From JACQHM01 sp964535215 (GTDB taxonomy: Bacteria; Methylomirabilota; Methylomirabilia; Methylomirabilales; JACQHM01): a stretch of DNA of 64,000 nucleotides. This document shows positions 49,209 to 57,934 of this stretch, in pieces. Both the position numbers and the translations under genes were made by a program. The notes beneath the pieces are model-generated. The model had not been told where the DNA came from, did no database searches, and worked only from the letters and a program-made list of their open reading frames with translations. Numbering within the stretch: position 1 is the first letter of the stretch; the number at the start of each line of letters is the position of its first letter. The DNA is taken from assembly GCA_964535215.1 (NCBI GenBank), contig CAZHST010000016.1:7458-71457 (forward strand). Reading direction: 5' to 3'.

Positions 49209-50069
49209 ATGAAAGAAAGAGAGATTGTCGAAATGCTTAAGCAGTACTTTTCTGGGTGCCCCCACCCCGTGGCCCTCGCTTACCTCTTCGGCTCCCACGC
49301 CAGGGGCTACACCACGCCCCTAAGCGACGTGGATGTCGCCGTGCTGTTGAGGGAAGCCGATCCAGAGAAGCAGGCGGACACCTACCTGCTCCTCCTCGCC
49401 GACCTGATCGCGCTCTTCAAGACAGATCGGGTCGATCTCGCGATCCTGAGCGAAGAAGGGGAAGAGGGCCTCAAGGCAGTGATCGAGGGGACTCTGGTCT
49501 ACGCCGCCGATGAGGCCGAGCGGGTCCACTTTGAGCGGATGGCCATGGCGCGGTATCTCGAATACGTTGAGCTAACGGAGACCTACCGCCGATATGTGAG
49601 GAAGCGAATTGAAGGCAAGCAGATGGGGCAGGGGAGGGCGGAGATGCTTGACCGCCACGCTGTTGAAGAACGCTTAAGCTATATTGATGCGATGCTCCAC
49701 CGACTCAAAGGATACCGAGGCCTGAGCTTCGAGCAGTTCAGCCAGGACGAGACCCGATGCCATGCCGCCCTCTACGAGCTTCAGACCACTTTGGAGGCGA
49801 TGACCGACATCGGTAACCACCTGATCGCCGCCCTTGGTTTCCGGAAACCTCACGAGCGGGTGGAGATCGTCATGATCCTGGCTGAGAACGGGATCATCTC
49901 CCAGCCGCTGGCCGAGCGACTGCGACAGGCTGTGGGCCTAAGAAATCTCCTGGTTCATGGCTACCTCCGCATCGCCCTCGGCGTGGTCCATCGGATCATC
50001 CAGGAGCGCCTCGGCGATATCGAAGCGTTCTGCCAGGCGGTCGTGACCCTGCTGGAACGACAAGCCTAA
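49209..50069 (+). CDS. Single-chain MntA-HepT-like fusion (nucleotidyltransferase + HEPN)
   Basis: 286 residues. Residues about 1-135 form a minimal nucleotidyltransferase with GS at 28-29 (YLFGSHARG) and the metal pair Asp40/Asp42 (SDVDVAVLL). Residues about 150-286 form a HepT-like HEPN domain with RNLLVHGY at 245-252, matching the RX4HXY motif whose Tyr is AMPylated by MntA in characterised pairs. Normally antitoxin and toxin are separate genes. The start ATG 49209 follows the cas6 stop by 7 bases, so both are probably one transcript. Codon use is more AT-rich in the HEPN half. Confidence 0.85.
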   Translation: MKEREIVEMLKQYFSGCPHPVALAYLFGSHARGYTTPLSDVDVAVLLREADPEKQADTYLLLLADLIALFKTDRVDLAILSEEGEEGLKAVIEGTLVYAADEAERVHFERMAMARYLEYVELTETYRRYVRKRIEGKQMGQGRAEMLDRHAVEERLSYIDAMLHRLKGYRGLSFEQFSQDETRCHAALYELQTTLEAMTDIGNHLIAALGFRKPHERVEIVMILAENGIISQPLAERLRQAVGLRNLLVHGYLRIALGVVHRIIQERLGDIEAFCQAVVTLLERQA

Positions 50070-50125
50070 GCGGGCGTGAGAGGATCAGACAGGGGAACCA
50101 GTAGATGTCACGTTGCCAGGAGCGA

Positions 50126-50524
50126 TTAGGGAAAAGGGTAGAGCGTGAGGCCGGGAATCTTTTTGAAGTGGGGATCGAGGGTAAAGACCTGGCAACTGTG
50201 CTCCAGGGCGATGGAGCCGATGATGAGATCCGAAAGGGGCAGCGTGATGCCCTTCCGTTGCAGCGAAGATGCCAGCTCACCCGTTCGCTTCCAGCTCGAA
50301 AAGCTGGTCTCGAGAAAGCGAATGCCCGTGAGCGTTGAGAGAAGGGTGTCCGCCTCCTTGGAGGTTCGGCATCCTTGGAGCAGCTCGGCCAGGACCACGC
50401 CGACGAGGGCAACCTGCTCGGCCTGGATTAAGGCTCGCAGAGCCTTCTGGACTGGCTCGTGGCGTCCTCGAAAGTACTCAATCCATACCGAGGTATCAGC
50501 GATGACCACGCCAGCGCCTCTCAC
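50126..50524 (-). CDS. VapC-type PIN ribonuclease toxin
   Basis: 132 residues from GTG 50524 (a later GTG at 50509 is possible). PIN acidic residues are in VIADTSVWIEYF (Asp), VLAELLQG (Glu), LPLSDLIIGSIAL (Asp) and VFTLDPHFKK (Asp). It overlaps the 3' end of the upstream vapB by 29 bases. It is oriented against the flanking CRISPR genes. Confidence 0.9.
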   Translation of the reverse strand: MRGAGVVIADTSVWIEYFRGRHEPVQKALRALIQAEQVALVGVVLAELLQGCRTSKEADTLLSTLTGIRFLETSFSSWKRTGELASSLQRKGITLPLSDLIIGSIALEHSCQVFTLDPHFKKIPGLTLYPFP

Positions 50525-50735
50525 GTTCCTCTTGGGCCTTCAGCTCACGCTCTTCCAGTTCACGCCAATCCAGGTCAAGCTGGAGCTTGCCCTCAAGGTC
50601 AAGCAAGCCCTCGATCTTCTTCCGGCGGATGAACTCCGAAATGGCCAGATGGATGGCCTCGACCTTCGTCTTGGCCCCTGTGACCTTCATCAGCTCCTTG
50701 ATCAGCTCCTCGTCAAGGTTCAGTGTGGTGCGCAT
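50496..50735 (-). CDS. VapB-type antitoxin
   Basis: 79 residues from ATG 50735, with AGGAGG 7 bases upstream. The N-terminus MRTTLNLDEELIKELMKVTGAKTKVEAIHLAI is the ribbon-helix-helix DNA-binding fold of the VapB/DUF2191 family; the C-terminus DWRELEERELKAQEERERRW is the charged toxin-binding helix. It precedes and overlaps vapC. It has its own strong promoter. Confidence 0.9.
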   Translation of the reverse strand: MRTTLNLDEELIKELMKVTGAKTKVEAIHLAISEFIRRKKIEGLLDLEGKLQLDLDWRELEERELKAQEERERRWRGHR

Positions 50736-50761
50736 AAAAGCCACCTCCTTTCTGTGCCTTT

Positions 50762-50789
50762 AGTATATGCCTTTTCAAGATGCTGTCAA
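50762..50789 (-). promoter_or_regulatory. Sigma70-type promoter of vapBC
   Basis: On the minus strand TTGACA (plus 50784-50789) and TATACT (plus 50762-50767) are separated by 16 bases. The start of vapB is 27 bases downstream of the -10 element. Confidence 0.65.
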
Positions 50790-50803
50790 GGGGAACGTCA
50801 TGA

Positions 50804-50971
50804 ATGAGCGGACTCTCATTTCCAAGCTGCCTGATCTTAGGGTTCGATGAAACCCTTCGACCGATACATGCCGTTGTAGCGTATTCTGAAGCTCAGAGGC
50901 TTGCCATTGTCGTAACAACGTATGTCCCCGATCCATCGAGATGGATCGACTTCAGGCTAAGGAGGAGGTAA
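50804..50971 (+). pseudogene. 5'-truncated DUF4258 (RelE-like) toxin gene
   Basis: A 55-residue frame beginning MSGLSFPSCLILGFDE and continuing RPIHAVVAYSEAQRLAIVVTTYVPDPSRW matches the C-terminal two thirds of DUF4258 proteins, which are usually 75-95 residues and start with a helix (R-x-R-G-I) that is missing here. The truncation point abuts the vapB promoter region. The stop is 1 base before the next small gene. Toxin activity is unlikely without the N-terminal helix. Confidence 0.65.
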
Positions 50972-50972
50972 G

Positions 50973-51125
50973 ATGTCCGTGATCAGCGAGACGTGCCCTG
51001 TGTGCGGAGGGACGGTCGTCGAAAAAGAAGCAGACACCCACCGGTGGATTGACCAGGTCAGGCGAAACCTGCTGGAAAAACGCTATGGCACGCTGAAGAA
51101 GGTGGGAAGCGTCTACATACCCTGA
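50973..51125 (+). CDS. Small YgiT-type zinc-finger protein
   Basis: 50 residues from ATG 50973, with AAGGAGGAGG 5 to 14 bases upstream. The start contains TCPVCGGTVVEKE, the zinc knuckle seen at the N-terminus of YgiT/MqsA-like antitoxins that typically follow DUF4258 toxins; the second CxxC is absent. The C-terminal DNA-binding domain of MqsA is not present, but short forms without it are common next to DUF4258 genes. It is the surviving partner of the truncated gene just upstream. Confidence 0.6.
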   Translation: MSVISETCPVCGGTVVEKEADTHRWIDQVRRNLLEKRYGTLKKVGSVYIP

Positions 51126-51193
51126 GCCGTGGGGATGGGTAGGGAGAGCAGCAGGAAAAGCGCTCTAACCTAGAGCGGTCTGGAGGTGAGGGC

Positions 51194-51415
51194 ATGCCTA
51201 AATACCGATACACAGTTGTCATAGAGCGTGACGAAGATGGCGTTTACATCGCCTCCTGTCCAGCGCTTCAGGGATGTTACACGCAGGGCGAGACCTATGA
51301 GAAGGCACTGGAGAACCTGAAAGACGCCATCCGGCTTCATATCGAGGCTCGCCAAGCAGTGGGGGAACCGATCCCCATTGAGGTAGCGCTGGATGAGGTC
51401 GAGGTGAATGTCTAA
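51194..51415 (+). CDS. HicB-type antitoxin
   Basis: 73 residues. The partial RNase H-like fold of HicB is clear in RYTVVIERDEDGVYIASCPALQGCYTQGETYEKALENLKDAI. It lacks a C-terminal DNA-binding domain. It ends 8 bases inside the hicA gene. AGGTGAGG serves as ribosome site. HicB blocks the HicA ribonuclease. Confidence 0.9.
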   Translation: MPKYRYTVVIERDEDGVYIASCPALQGCYTQGETYEKALENLKDAIRLHIEARQAVGEPIPIEVALDEVEVNV

Positions 51416-51632
51416 GCTCCGACCGGCGAAACCTGAGGAGGTTATCCGGGTGTTAGAGCGGGTGGGATTTGTGCGTATCCGGCAAAGCGGAAGCCATGCC
51501 GTTTTCCGACACCCGGATGGCCGCTGGACAACAGTACCGGTCCATCCAGGAAAGGACATTGCCAAAGGTACGCTGCGTAAGATCCTTCTGGACGCCAGGG
51601 TCACCAGGGAGGAATTTGAACGGCTCAGGTAA
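51408..51632 (+). CDS. HicA-type mRNA interferase toxin
   Basis: 74 residues with the double-stranded-RNA-binding-like HicA fold: EEVIRVLERVGFVRIRQSGSH, catalytic His in GSHAVFRHPDGR, and VPVHPGKDIAKGTLRKIL. Overlaps hicB, which is upstream; this order is the reverse of E. coli hicAB but common in other bacteria. Csm1 starts 45 bases later. Confidence 0.92.
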   Translation: MSKLRPAKPEEVIRVLERVGFVRIRQSGSHAVFRHPDGRWTTVPVHPGKDIAKGTLRKILLDARVTREEFERLR

Positions 51633-51677
51633 GTGACTCTTGTCTGGAAGGTTCTACCGGTAGCAGGAGGGGCAGCT

Positions 51678-54242
51678 ATGCAGGAGCGAACGATGACCGC
51701 CGTCTTGGCGGCGCTACTGCACGACATCGGGAAGTTCCGCGAGCGCACATTCGACCCGTTGCCTGCATGGGCGGTGGGTTATCGTGCTGAAGCGAAATAC
51801 AATCACGAGCCGTTCAGCGCGGTATTTGTGGACGATTTCATGGGTGGTTGGACAGGTGACCAGCATACGCTGCGACGGCTAGTGCTCAAACATCATAATC
51901 CTTCCTTGCCTGATGAGCTGCTGGTTTCGCTGGCCGATCGCCTCTCCGCTAATGAACGCGCCGAAATGGAAGGTGACGAGGAGGGCGCACGCGGGCGGGC
52001 AGAGAGCGTGCTCCGTGCAGTTCTATCACGTGTGAAGCTAGACGGGCGAGAGGCCGATGCGCACCTGTATTACGAACTCACCGCGTTGTCACTCAACCGG
52101 CGGGAATTGATTCCAAGCAGAGAAGTGTCCGGTTCTGCGGAGGCTTACCATGCCTTGTGGCAAGCTTTCACTAAGGAAATGACGCGCGTGCCGCGAGGAG
52201 ACTTAACCACACTTTTGGCCGTTCTGAGGAAGTTTACTTGGGCTATTCCCTCTGACACACGCCGAGACATGATTCCTGACATCTCACTCTACCACCACCT
52301 GAAAACCACAGCGGCAATTGTGGCCTGCCTGATTAGCGAGGGATTAAGTGAAGCGGACCTACAAACGTTTCACGTGGCGTTGACGCAACTCTATTACAAA
52401 AAGCGGCTCACACCAGCGAAAGAAAAACTGCTGGATCGCCGCCTCTGTGCGCTTGTGAAGGGTGATATTTCGGGCACGCAGGATTTCCTCTACCTCCTTA
52501 CGAGCAGTGGCGCGGCGCGGGGCCTCCGTGGACGTTCCTTTTACTTGCAACTGCTTACTGAGGTCGTAGCTGGCTGGATTCTGTACCAATTTAACCTGCC
52601 TATGACGAACTTGCTGTTTGCAGGCGGCGGTCACTTCTATTTGCTGCTCCCGCACCGCGAGACAACGGAACGGTTAGACAATCTGCGGCAGCGGATTGCT
52701 CAAAAACTTTGGAAAGCGCACAATGGTGACCTCGCGTTGACAGTGGACTTTGTGCCTGTGACTGCCCGCGATTTCCTGGAAGAAGAAGCCGGTGGCAAGG
52801 CTTTCGCCGCCAAGTGGAGTGAAGTATCGCAGAAGGTCAACGAGCGTAAGCAGCGCAAGTGGCGTGACCTTGGCGGTGAGGCCATGATACGCGAGTTGTT
52901 CACCCCCCACCAGCGCGGCACGACGGCGGAGGAGATGTGTCAGGTCTGTCATGGGGATTGGAAGCCGGGTGTGGATCGGATGGACAATGACACGCGCAAA
53001 TGCCGCCGCTGCTATCAATTTGAAGAGTTGGGACGTCTACTGCGTGACCCGACGCATCTCATCATTTTCGCTGTACCTGAAGATGAGCCGCCTGATCCGT
53101 GGGACTGGCGAGGCATGCTGCGGGCATTCGGCGCTGACGTGTGGCTGGTGCACGAAGGCGATGACCTGCCCCACAAACCTCATGGGGCAACGGCGGCAAC
53201 GGTTTACACCTTTGATTCAACCGATTTCCTCACTGACGATGTGCAGGTGCGTTTCCAGTGGGGTGACTTGCCCGTAAGTTATGACTTTCGCCTGCTTGCC
53301 GATGCGACGCCGCTTAAGGGCTACGATGAGGATGGCAAGCCCATCATCGCCGAATTTAGCGATCTGGCCGATGCCTCCAATGGCGTCAAGTGGTTAGGTG
53401 TGCTGCGGATGGATGTAGACAGCTTGGGTGAGGTGTTCAAGAAAGGCCTGGGCGAGGACGCGACGATTTCGCGGATGAGCACCTTGAGCGAATCGCTTCG
53501 GCTGTTCTTCGAGGGTTGGGTTCCGCAGTTGTGCCGCCAGCACAATCGTTTCCACCCAGCTACCCGAGAAAGCAGAGACAAGCTTTATCTCATCTACGCA
53601 GGTGGTGATGACCTGTTCGTCGTCGGTGCGTGGAGTGCACTTCCGGAGTTGGCAAGGCAAATCCGCAATGACTTTCGCGCGTTCGTGGGCGGCGACCACG
53701 TGACGCTCTCGGGCGGCATCGCCATCGAGCACCAGAAGTTTCCACTTTACCAACTCGCCAACGATGCCAAATACGCGCTCGATGACCAAGCCAAAGAATT
53801 CAAACGACCAAACGGTGGGCGCCCAAAGGATGCGCTTTGCTTCCTGCAAACGGCGCTAGGGTGGGAGCGGTTCGAGGAGGTAACGCAGTGGAAGGACAAA
53901 CTGATGAGCATGCTCAAACCTACTGGCGATATAACCGCGCTGCCACGTGCGTTCCTGACGCGGCTGACAGAAGTCCACGCGCTCTACACCGACAATGCTG
54001 CGCGCAAGCGCAGGCTGCATCGGCAGGGACAGATAACCTTAGAGCAAATGAAGGAGGTGATCCACTATGACAAGTGGCAATGGCGGCTGATCTATCAACT
54101 CAGCCGCTTCGGGGAACGTTACAAAGACCATAGAGACCAAATCAGTGAACTCCAGCAGGCGATTACACGTGAACAGGATGGCCTTATCACGGTTCTGCAC
54201 GTCCTCGCCCGCTGGACAGAATTGCTAACGAGGGAGGGATAG
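51678..54242 (+). CDS. csm1: Type III-A CRISPR Cas10/Csm1
   Basis: 854 residues from ATG 51678 (AGGAGGGG upstream; the frame is open 15 codons further). The HD nuclease motif LLHDIGKF has His15-Asp16. Two palm domains flank a zinc-ribbon region with MCQVCHG and KCRRCY near 420-450. The cyclase motif GGDD is at 642-645 in LIYAGGDDLFVVG. The HD domain cuts single-stranded DNA and the palm makes cyclic oligoadenylate upon target RNA binding. Both active sites look intact. Codon choice (more A/T in third positions) differs strikingly from genes on both sides outside csm1-5. Confidence 0.95.
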   Translation: MQERTMTAVLAALLHDIGKFRERTFDPLPAWAVGYRAEAKYNHEPFSAVFVDDFMGGWTGDQHTLRRLVLKHHNPSLPDELLVSLADRLSANERAEMEGDEEGARGRAESVLRAVLSRVKLDGREADAHLYYELTALSLNRRELIPSREVSGSAEAYHALWQAFTKEMTRVPRGDLTTLLAVLRKFTWAIPSDTRRDMIPDISLYHHLKTTAAIVACLISEGLSEADLQTFHVALTQLYYKKRLTPAKEKLLDRRLCALVKGDISGTQDFLYLLTSSGAARGLRGRSFYLQLLTEVVAGWILYQFNLPMTNLLFAGGGHFYLLLPHRETTERLDNLRQRIAQKLWKAHNGDLALTVDFVPVTARDFLEEEAGGKAFAAKWSEVSQKVNERKQRKWRDLGGEAMIRELFTPHQRGTTAEEMCQVCHGDWKPGVDRMDNDTRKCRRCYQFEELGRLLRDPTHLIIFAVPEDEPPDPWDWRGMLRAFGADVWLVHEGDDLPHKPHGATAATVYTFDSTDFLTDDVQVRFQWGDLPVSYDFRLLADATPLKGYDEDGKPIIAEFSDLADASNGVKWLGVLRMDVDSLGEVFKKGLGEDATISRMSTLSESLRLFFEGWVPQLCRQHNRFHPATRESRDKLYLIYAGGDDLFVVGAWSALPELARQIRNDFRAFVGGDHVTLSGGIAIEHQKFPLYQLANDAKYALDDQAKEFKRPNGGRPKDALCFLQTALGWERFEEVTQWKDKLMSMLKPTGDITALPRAFLTRLTEVHALYTDNAARKRRLHRQGQITLEQMKEVIHYDKWQWRLIYQLSRFGERYKDHRDQISELQQAITREQDGLITVLHVLARWTELLTREG

Positions 54243-54246
54243 AAAC

Positions 54247-54690
54247 ATGAGAGCAGATGAACGTGGCCGGAGAGACCGCCCGCAGCAAGACCGCGGGACA
54301 CAACCACAGCGACAGCAACGAGAGGAGCAGTTGTCAGAGCAGCAGGTCCGCCAACTCATTCAGCAAGGCGGAAGGCCGTTAGTGGAAGTAGCCGAACTGC
54401 TCGGACCACGCTTGGCCAGAGGCGGTCTCACGACGAGCCAAATCCGCAACATTTACGGCATGGTCAAGCAGATGGAGATGCGCGGCTTCGACCCCAACGA
54501 ATTCGTGCTACTCAAACCGAAGCTCGCTTACGCTGCCGCCAGAGCTGACACGGAAGGCGCGCGTCAGCTAAAGGGCATCCTCACATGGGCGATTGACGAA
54601 GTGGGCAATGATGAAGCGAAGTTCGCTCGCTTCGTGGATTTCTTTGAAGCTATCCTCGCCTACCACAAAGCGGCAGGTGGGAGATCATAA
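54247..54690 (+). CDS. csm2: Csm2 (type III-A small subunit)
   Basis: 147 residues. A Gln/Arg-rich N-terminal tail (2-33) is followed by the helical Csm2 core: GGLTTSQIRNIYGMVKQMEMRG, LLKPKLAYAAARADTEGARQLKGILTWAIDEVG and FARFVDFFEAILAYHKA. Csm2 lines the effector filament and contacts crRNA-target duplex. It starts 4 bases after csm1. Confidence 0.93.
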   Translation: MRADERGRRDRPQQDRGTQPQRQQREEQLSEQQVRQLIQQGGRPLVEVAELLGPRLARGGLTTSQIRNIYGMVKQMEMRGFDPNEFVLLKPKLAYAAARADTEGARQLKGILTWAIDEVGNDEAKFARFVDFFEAILAYHKAAGGRS

Positions 54691-54705
54691 AAGGAGGATA
54701 CTCTC

Positions 54706-55536
54706 ATGCCAAACATCATGCTGAAAGGGAAAGTGCTGATCACAGGACAAATCGAAGCGGTCACAGGCTTACACATTGGAGGTGCGGCGGCAGGATTGGA
54801 CATCGGTGGGATTGACAACCCTGTCATTCGTCACCCCGTCACCCGTGAACCCTACATTCCTGGCTCGTCCCTACGAGGCAAGATGCGTTCACTGCTGGAC
54901 AAGCACTTAGGCAAGGACGCCAACAAGTTCATTCAACGGCGTGAACCGGTCGTCCGCGTTCACGAGTGCGAGACTGAGAACGAGTATGCTAACTGTGCTG
55001 TCTGCCAAATCTTCGGCGTCACGCCAGGCGATCAGCGTCGAGACTGGACGCAACTCAAGCCCACGCGGTTGCTCGTGCGCGATGTGCTCCTGTCGAGGGA
55101 CAACGAGGCTACGGAGAAACTGCGTCGTGCTAAAACCGATCTACCATTCACTGAAGTCAAGTGGGAAGCGGCGATTGACCGCATTACGTCGGCGGCAGTG
55201 CCTCGCCAAAATGAGCGCGTGCCAGCGGGCGCGGTCTTTGCTCCGTTCGAGTTCGCGTATAGCCTCTATGACCTTAATGGCACGGGTTGCCAGACTGACA
55301 TTGGCTGGCTGCAATACGTCTTCAAAGCGATGGAGTTGCTTGAGGACGACTACCTCGGTGGGTACGGCTCACGGGGGGCAGGCAAGGTTGCCTTCGCCGA
55401 TGTGACCGTACTGTTCAAATCCCACGCTTACTATGAAGGAACAGGCACTGTCGAGACATTGGATGCGAACAAGACGGTAAGGCAGTTACGTCCCGCTGAC
55501 TATGCCAATCGGATTAAGGAGTTAATAATGGGGTGA
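54706..55536 (+). CDS. csm3: Csm3 (type III-A backbone RAMP, target RNA cleavage)
   Basis: 276 residues. RAMP fold with TGLHIGG near 20, the catalytic Asp37 in GGIDNPVIRHP, the loop YIPGSSLRGKMRSLLDKHLG and the C-terminal glycine motif LGGYGSRGAGKVAF. A cysteine pair EYANCAVCQIFG is typical. Csm3 subunits form the filament and cut target RNA every six bases, using the conserved Asp. AAAGGAGG precedes the ATG. Confidence 0.95.
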   Translation: MPNIMLKGKVLITGQIEAVTGLHIGGAAAGLDIGGIDNPVIRHPVTREPYIPGSSLRGKMRSLLDKHLGKDANKFIQRREPVVRVHECETENEYANCAVCQIFGVTPGDQRRDWTQLKPTRLLVRDVLLSRDNEATEKLRRAKTDLPFTEVKWEAAIDRITSAAVPRQNERVPAGAVFAPFEFAYSLYDLNGTGCQTDIGWLQYVFKAMELLEDDYLGGYGSRGAGKVAFADVTVLFKSHAYYEGTGTVETLDANKTVRQLRPADYANRIKELIMG

Positions 55537-55541
55537 TAGTG

Positions 55542-56585
55542 ATGGCTACCTTTCTAACCTATCGCCTCTCTTTCCGTTCGCCATTACACGTGAGCGAGCG
55601 GGGGGTGGGGCTGGAAGTGACACGGACCTATGTGCCTGCCGACACGCTCTTCAGCGCGCTTTGCTCGGCATGGCGGGAACTTTACGGCGTGGACGCGCTA
55701 CACCGGGATGTGCTGGACTGGTTTACGGACGCTGACGGCGGCAGTGAGCCGTTCTTTCTAAGTTCAGGATTTCCATTCGCGGGCAACGTACGGTTCTTTC
55801 CAAAGCCACTGGCGCGACTGACCAACGTGACCGTTAGCGAGGGCGATGAAAAGGCATTCAAGCGAGTGCGGTTCGTATCCGAGCGTATCTTTGCAGCGAT
55901 GGTCAACGGCGAAGAGTTGACCTTCCGCAAGGAAGAGTGCATCAACGGCGAAATGGCGTGGGTGACGGCAGAGGAGAAGACCCAACTGTCGGATTGGATG
56001 GACGACGCAACGGACGATATTGTGTTGTGGAAAACCGCTGTCGTACCCCGCGTGACGCTCGACCGCATCACGGCGGCATCGGAGATCTGGCACTTTGGCG
56101 AAGTGACGTTCAAAGACGGTGCGGGACTTTGGTTCGCCGTAGAGTTCAACCGTGATCATGGTGATGACTTGCGCCGCAAGTTCGAAGCATGCCTGCGTGT
56201 GTTGGGTGATGCAGGCTTGGGTGGTGAGCGGAGCGCAGGGCGCGGGTTGTTCACGTTTGAGCAAGCGAGGGATGAACCGTTGCCCGACGCGGATGAGGCT
56301 AGCCGCTTTGTTACGCTCGCGCCATTGTGCCCGAAGGATGCACCCCAAGCGGAGGCACTCACAGGCAACGGTGCAGCCTATGAGTTGATGCCCCGACGTG
56401 GCTGGGTGACGTCACCCGAAGCCAGCAACCTGCGGCGCAAGATGGTCTGGATGTTCGCCGAAGGCTCGGTGCTGACGGGCAGCCCTCAACCCCGCGCTGG
56501 ACGGCTGGTCAATGTGAAACCTGATGCCTGCCCGCACGATGTGTGGCGTTACGGCTATGCTTTTCCTGTGGGGGTGAAAACGTGA
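55542..56585 (+). CDS. csm4: Csm4 (type III-A crRNA 5'-end RAMP)
   Basis: 347 residues from ATG 55542 (GTG 55533 and 55539 are also in frame). Csm4 traits are TYRLSFRSPLHVSERGVG, YVPADTLFSALCSAW and the C-terminal glycine-rich LGDAGLGGERSAGRGLFTFE. Csm4 caps the filament beside Csm1 and holds the crRNA 5' tag. Its stop overlaps csm5 (TGATG). Confidence 0.93.
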   Translation: MATFLTYRLSFRSPLHVSERGVGLEVTRTYVPADTLFSALCSAWRELYGVDALHRDVLDWFTDADGGSEPFFLSSGFPFAGNVRFFPKPLARLTNVTVSEGDEKAFKRVRFVSERIFAAMVNGEELTFRKEECINGEMAWVTAEEKTQLSDWMDDATDDIVLWKTAVVPRVTLDRITAASEIWHFGEVTFKDGAGLWFAVEFNRDHGDDLRRKFEACLRVLGDAGLGGERSAGRGLFTFEQARDEPLPDADEASRFVTLAPLCPKDAPQAEALTGNGAAYELMPRRGWVTSPEASNLRRKMVWMFAEGSVLTGSPQPRAGRLVNVKPDACPHDVWRYGYAFPVGVKT

Positions 56586-57931
56586 TGGCTACGACAACCT
56601 ATACTCTGACTTGTCTCAGCCCTGTCCACATCGGAACAGGGACGCAGTTCAGCAAATTCGATGGCGTATATGAAGACAACAGATGGCACCTGATGGACCT
56701 GGACAAGGTGCTTGTGCGCAGTGTGGACTCGAATGAGTTAGCACGGGCAATGAGTGACCGCAATTTCACATGGGCGACATGGCTGCACAGTAGGGGCATC
56801 TCACCTTCCGACGTAGCAGCGTATGCATTGCCCTGCCCGCAAGACCCTGAAGAGACTCCCATCCGCGAAGCGATAAAAGACGTGTATGGACAGCCTTACC
56901 TGCCGGGCACGTCGGTCAAGGGCGCAGTTCGCACAGCGGTGTTATGGCAGTTGATGAACGGCAACGCACCGCACAGAACATTCGCATCGCAGTATTTGGC
57001 ACTTTGCCTGCGGTCGCGTGATCTGTTTACTGAAATCCAACGACGCCGCGCTTTCGATGCACCGGACACACACCGTGCAGTGCTTGCACAGACGCTAAGC
57101 GTGAGCGACGATGAAGCGCGTGCCTTGCGGCAAACGCTCTACCGTGTCCTCAATGTGCGCGAGGATCGACTGGGGGAGCAGCGCGAATGGCGCAACTTTC
57201 AGCAGCGATTAGAACGATTGGGCCGTAACCGTGAGTGGCTGGGACAGCCTGTGGAACGCGCGGTGCTCGGACGTGACCCCAACCACGACCTTATGCGCGC
57301 TGTGCAGGTGAGTGACACCGTGCCTGTGGGTATCGAGCAGTTAACCGTCGGGTTGGTCTGGACTTACACCTTGCGCGGCAATCGGCTCGTCGAAAAGCGA
57401 GAGCAGGACGGCGAATACAAAACCTTCGTCGAATGGCTGAAGCCTGATACGACGTTGCGACTGGACATCTGCGTTGATGACTTTCTGTTCACTGATACTG
57501 CTAACCGCGACCTGCATTTCCGTGGCGCAAAGGAACAGACTGTACGGCAGTTGGCAGCAACATGCAACGACTATGCCCGTGCTGTCATCACGGCGGAAAA
57601 AGCGTTCTACACTGAGCACGGGTTGGACTCGCTGTGCAGCTTTTACGCTGACTTGGAGACGGTGATGAACAGCTTGCCTGACCGCGCATTCCTTCTCAAC
57701 ATTGGCTGGGGAAGCGGGTGGGAAGCCAAGACCGTTGGTGATCTCCTACGGGTGTCGTTGAGTGAGAATGACTTCAAGCAATTACGTCAGCGGTATCGGC
57801 TGGGCGAAGACCCCAAGACGCACCAGATAGACCTTAACGCGCCCTTCCCGCACACCCGTCGCATCGCTTACGATGGTGGCACACCGAGGTGGGCGATGGG
57901 CTGGGTGAAGTTGATTCCGAAGGAGCAATAA
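56585..57931 (+). CDS. csm5: Csm5 (type III-A RAMP, crRNA 3' end)
   Basis: 448 residues from ATG 56585. The N-terminal TYTLTCLSPVHIGTGTQFSKFDGV and YGQPYLPGTSVKGAVRTAVLW are the RAMP hallmarks, with LLNIGWGSGWEAKTVGDLLR near the C-terminus as the glycine-rich loop. Csm5 sits at the 3' end of the filament and recruits trimming nucleases. It is the last of the compositionally distinct csm block; the next gene begins 4 bases later with host-like codon use. Confidence 0.94.
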   Translation: MATTTYTLTCLSPVHIGTGTQFSKFDGVYEDNRWHLMDLDKVLVRSVDSNELARAMSDRNFTWATWLHSRGISPSDVAAYALPCPQDPEETPIREAIKDVYGQPYLPGTSVKGAVRTAVLWQLMNGNAPHRTFASQYLALCLRSRDLFTEIQRRRAFDAPDTHRAVLAQTLSVSDDEARALRQTLYRVLNVREDRLGEQREWRNFQQRLERLGRNREWLGQPVERAVLGRDPNHDLMRAVQVSDTVPVGIEQLTVGLVWTYTLRGNRLVEKREQDGEYKTFVEWLKPDTTLRLDICVDDFLFTDTANRDLHFRGAKEQTVRQLAATCNDYARAVITAEKAFYTEHGLDSLCSFYADLETVMNSLPDRAFLLNIGWGSGWEAKTVGDLLRVSLSENDFKQLRQRYRLGEDPKTHQIDLNAPFPHTRRIAYDGGTPRWAMGWVKLIPKEQ

Positions 57932-57934
57932 GAT

